Source: Candidatus Shapirobacteria bacterium
GTDB lineage: Bacteria; Patescibacteriota; Microgenomatia; UBA12405
NCBI GenBank assembly: GCA_023245435.1
Contig: JAHFKH010000001.1
Coordinates: forward strand, 1-8,566
Direction: 5' to 3'
Length of the DNA: 8,566 nucleotides
Position 1 is the stretch's first letter; each line of letters begins with the position of its first letter. The notes beneath the pieces are model-generated. The model did no database searches and had not been told where the DNA came from. It saw only the letters and a program-made list of their open reading frames with translations. Shown here piece by piece: positions 6,732-8,566 of the stretch. A program made the translations under genes and the position numbers.

Positions 6732-7430
6732 TTAATTAAAATGTCCAAATTTATAATTAAAAATATTTGAATATATCGGCCCGAATAGAATAAGATGAGC
6801 TTCAACGGCCAGATATTTGGCAGATATATTAAACCGGCCGTCTTTATCTAATCTCCTTACCGATACTGGAATTTGAATGCTCCGTAAAAAACTAAATTTT
6901 TCTAATTTACTAATTCTAGAAACATAATCATGGTCTTCGGCTAGTTTAATTCTTTCGTTAAAACCACCGACTAATTGGTGAACTCTTTTTTGAGAAAAAA
7001 TACAAAAACCTGGGGCGTGAGGAAAAAACTTTTTTGTCGCCCGAAAGTACAGATTAACTATACCGTGCAAAATTTTATCAATTTTTCTTTCACTCAATGG
7101 AATGATTAAACAAGAAGCGGCCGCTAGAGCTGACTCCTTTATTTCTTTTATGGCTTTTTCTAAAAAATCTGGCGGTAAAATAACGTCGGCATCCAAAAAC
7201 AATAACCACTCACCATGGGCGATTTTGGCTCCATTATTGCGACCAACAGCTGGCAAACCGCCATCAACTACTTTGGCATTCGCTTTCAAAGCCAAAAAAC
7301 GGGTGTTGTCACTGGAGTGATTGTCAGATACGATAATTTCAAAATCTCGATATGTTTGTTTTTTAAGAGATTTTAAAAGATCAGGCAATAATTTGGCTTC
7401 ATTAAAAGTTGGTATAATAATGCTTAGCAT
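6732..7430 (-). CDS. Family 2 glycosyltransferase (GT-A fold)
   Basis: A 232-residue GT2 enzyme that should transfer a sugar from a nucleotide sugar to a lipid, glycan or carotenoid-like acceptor at the cytoplasmic face. The N-terminal SIIIPTFNEAKLLPDLL and the nucleotide-binding SDNHSSDNT (35-43) are typical, as is GRNNGAKIAHGEWLLFLDAD, which ends in the metal-binding DAD motif (80-82). GGFNERIKLAEDHDY (155-169) carries the ED acceptor-site/catalytic-base motif. There is no full C-terminal TM domain; the last 30 residues are hydrophobic (AHLILFGPIY) and may attach to the membrane. The start ATG lies 6 nt after the TetR stop, so it is co-transcribed with the regulator and is probably one of its targets. 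The form resembles short GT2 enzymes of the TarQ/CrtQ-like group, but the substrate is unknown. Confidence 0.92.
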   Translation of the reverse strand: MLSIIIPTFNEAKLLPDLLKSLKKQTYRDFEIIVSDNHSSDNTRFLALKANAKVVDGGLPAVGRNNGAKIAHGEWLLFLDADVILPPDFLEKAIKEIKESALAAASCLIIPLSERKIDKILHGIVNLYFRATKKFFPHAPGFCIFSQKRVHQLVGGFNERIKLAEDHDYVSRISKLEKFSFLRSIQIPVSVRRLDKDGRFNISAKYLAVEAHLILFGPIYSNIFNYKFGHFN

Positions 7431-7436
7431 AAAAAA

Positions 7437-8024
7437 TTAAAATATGAGAGCAACTATTTGTTTTGACACTTTTTCAGGATTGATTTTTTTATTAAGAAAT
7501 GAATATTCTAGAAGCAATCCATCCATCATGCTGGTAAGCAAGGAAGTTAACATGCGACTGTCTACCTTTTCCGATAGTATCTTATTTGTAAATGCTTCCT
7601 CTATTACTGGTTGGATAAGATCGGCGACCTGCTCTCTTAATTTATAGATGTGTTGTGTTATTTGGGATTCGGCTGGTGATAGCTTTACCATTAAAGCTTT
7701 GATAAAATTTTTTTCCTTACAGCCAAAATCCAGATAGTTTTTAATCAGTTCGTGTATTTTTTTTTCAATTGTTTTTTGATCCACCGCCTGATTAATTATC
7801 AAGCTTAAATCGTCAAAAACACCGTCTAATACTTTTCCATATATTTCGGCTTTACCTGTGAAGTGGTAGTAGAGTGCGGCCTTGGTGATATTCAGTTTTT
7901 TGGCGATATCATCCATGGAGACTCCTAAATAGCTATATTCAGAAAAAAAACGTCGTGCCACGTTGATAATATATTTTTTTGTGCCTTGAATAACATCTCC
8001 AGGTTGTTTTAAAGTGGTTTCCAT
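7437..8024 (-). CDS. TetR/AcrR-family transcriptional regulator
   Basis: A 195-residue one-component repressor of normal length. The N-terminal helix-turn-helix at about 35-57 reads VSMDDIAKKLNITKAALYYHF, followed by GKAEIYGKVL, the family hallmark that starts helix 4. The remaining 130 residues are helical and should form the dimer and ligand-binding domain; the ligand cannot be predicted. It is the first gene of the - strand cluster, with the glycosyltransferase start 6 nt after its stop. A sigma70 promoter lies upstream with a perfect inverted repeat over the expected start site, so it very likely represses itself and the genes behind it. The start ATG (8022-8024) leaves a leader of about 42 nt and has no Shine-Dalgarno site. 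Confidence 0.94.
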   Translation of the reverse strand: METTLKQPGDVIQGTKKYIINVARRFFSEYSYLGVSMDDIAKKLNITKAALYYHFTGKAEIYGKVLDGVFDDLSLIINQAVDQKTIEKKIHELIKNYLDFGCKEKNFIKALMVKLSPAESQITQHIYKLREQVADLIQPVIEEAFTNKILSEKVDSRMLTSLLTSMMDGLLLEYSFLNKKINPEKVSKQIVALIF

Positions 8025-8045
8025 ATATTTTAAATTATGTCTTAT

Positions 8046-8067
8046 TTACTTACCAATCGGTAAGTAA
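8046..8067. promoter_or_regulatory. Probable TetR operator (9-bp inverted repeat)
   Basis: TTACTTACC (8046-8054), a 4-nt spacer AATC, then GGTAAGTAA (8059-8067) form a perfect palindrome. The ACC/GGT core and 22-bp length are typical of TetR-family operators. It begins about 6 nt past the -10 box of the TetR promoter and covers the expected transcription start, so a bound dimer would block initiation. I found no second full copy in this window. Confidence 0.85.
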
Positions 8068-8072
8068 GTTTT

Positions 8073-8102
8073 AGTATAACAAAAATACTGTACCCATGTC
8101 AA
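8073..8102 (-). promoter_or_regulatory. Sigma70 promoter of the TetR-led cluster
   Basis: On the - strand TTGACA (8097-8102) is followed after 18 nt by TATACT (8073-8078). This is a consensus -35 and a near-consensus -10. Transcription would begin near 8066, inside the palindromic operator, and run leftward into the TetR gene. Confidence 0.75.
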
Positions 8103-8171
8103 GGACTAGATTTTGATAAAAAATGCAATAACAAAATAATTTGTGTTTATTTATCCTAATGCTGTAGTAGT

Positions 8172-8201
8172 TTGACAAAAACCCAGTAAAAATGGTATTA
8201 T
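8172..8201 (+). promoter_or_regulatory. Sigma70 promoter pointing into the candidate small RNA
   Basis: TTGACA (8172-8177) and TATTAT (8196-8201) are separated by 18 nt on the + strand. The expected start is near 8208. No gene lies downstream on this strand inside the window; the only thing in range is a strong terminator about 90 nt away. Confidence 0.6.
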
Positions 8202-8207
8202 TTAAGC

Positions 8208-8300
8208 ACTTTAGTGGATAAATAATGGGCGACTTCAGTTCTGACATCGTCCGCGATACTCCGCCAACAAAAATAACCCTCGATAAAGGGTTATTTTTTT
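8208..8300 (+). ncRNA. Candidate small RNA of about 90 nt
   Basis: This stretch runs from the expected start of a consensus-like promoter to the T-run of an intrinsic terminator, with no gene between. Its middle part is more GC-rich than the surroundings and can fold: GGCG (8228-8231) pairs with CGCC (8262-8265), enclosing ATCG (8246-8249) and CGAT (8254-8257) closed by a TCCG tetraloop of the UNCG type. The last hairpin is the terminator. An ATG at 8225 opens a frame that runs through the terminator and antisense to the ATP-grasp gene to the window end, which argues against a real peptide. The opposite strand is also open for about 30 codons without an ATG, so a gene remnant is an alternative. 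I match it to no known RNA family. Confidence 0.45.
8269..8300. terminator. Bidirectional intrinsic terminator
   Basis: AATAACCCT (8272-8280) pairs with AGGGTTATT (8287-8295) across a 6-nt loop, and A/T pairs extend the stem to 8269-8298. On the + strand the stem runs into an eight-T tract; on the - strand it is followed by TTTTTG. It lies 19 nt beyond the ATP-grasp stop codon, so it ends that transcript on the - strand, and it can end the candidate small RNA on the + strand. Confidence 0.88.
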
Positions 8301-8319
8301 ATTTAAAAAATAATTTTAA

Positions 8320-8566
8320 TTATAATAGCTCTTCCACCAATAATTCCACAATTTTATCAATATACCTTCTAGTTTCCGGAGATAACGAAGGAATGCATAC
8401 TGCCGGACGAGAATTTAGTTCAACAAGCTTAAATCCGTCTTTAGAATTAAAGAAGTCTGAAGCAAAAATACTTGGCCTATACTGCGCTAACTTATCATTT
8501 ATTTTTTTAACTAATCTTACAACTTCACTGGGTAATTTGTCTAAACTCACGGGAATCTCTGCTCCA
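8320..8566 (-). CDS. ATP-grasp (RimK-like) enzyme, C-terminal end (partial)
   Basis: The - strand frame is open from the window edge to TAA at 8320-8322, about 81 residues; an internal GTG at 8548-8550 is not a credible start because the reading frame continues upstream. The segment PSIFASDFFNSKDGFKLVELNSRPAV resembles the last strands of an ATP-grasp domain, where the acidic residue and Asn of 'ELN' hold the magnesium ions of ATP. A final helix (DKIVELLVEELL) closes the protein. Such enzymes join a carboxylate to an amine or thiol through an acyl-phosphate (RimK, glutathione synthetase and peptide ligases are relatives). The specific substrate cannot be judged without the N-terminal part. 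A terminator follows 19 nt downstream, so it is the last gene of its transcript. Confidence 0.7.
   Translation of the reverse strand, partial: GAEIPVSLDKLPSEVVRLVKKINDKLAQYRPSIFASDFFNSKDGFKLVELNSRPAVCIPSLSPETRRYIDKIVELLVEELL

Noticed and set aside
8225..8566. Long open + strand frame from ATG 8225 to the window end
   Set aside because: It passes through a strong terminator and runs antisense to the ATP-grasp coding region, whose residues are recognisable.

Overview
The window is AT-rich, densely packed bacterial DNA. TGA and TAA both act as stop codons (TGA ends the potassium channel and the patatin), so the ordinary bacterial code fits. Shine-Dalgarno sites are nearly absent, intergenic gaps are often 2-12 nt, and the gene set is small envelope, transport and lipid functions. 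This would suit an uncultured small-genome lineage such as Patescibacteria/CPR, but that is an inference; no rRNA, tRNA or ribosomal protein gene is present to place it.

Left part, + strand (1-2067): the C-terminal end of a probable HlyD/EmrA-type membrane fusion protein, then a 14-TM DHA2-type MFS drug exporter (EmrB/QacA-like), then a minimal two-TM potassium channel with a TTVGYGD filter. The genes nearly abut, which suggests one transcript: a two-part efflux pump plus an ion channel.

Middle (about 2130-2947): a segment of clearly higher GC. It holds a puzzling 170-nt stretch that looks like a broken coding remnant or structured RNA, followed by an intact NADPH-dependent FMN reductase-type flavoprotein. 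This looks like a recent acquisition.

Right part, - strand (3050-8024, read from right to left): a TetR-family regulator, a family 2 glycosyltransferase, a 44-residue single-TM protein, an unnamed membrane protein with conserved-looking Cys residues, a patatin-like phospholipase, an FtsX/MacB-type ABC permease and its LolD/MacB-type ATPase. The TetR gene has a clear sigma70 promoter with a perfect 9-bp inverted repeat just downstream of the -10, so it is probably autoregulated. The set suggests envelope lipid or glycolipid handling and export, though no substrate can be named.

Right end: between TetR and the C-terminal end of an ATP-grasp enzyme (- strand, running off the window) lies a + strand promoter about 90 nt upstream of a strong bidirectional terminator, with internal hairpins. 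This is a good candidate for an undescribed small RNA.
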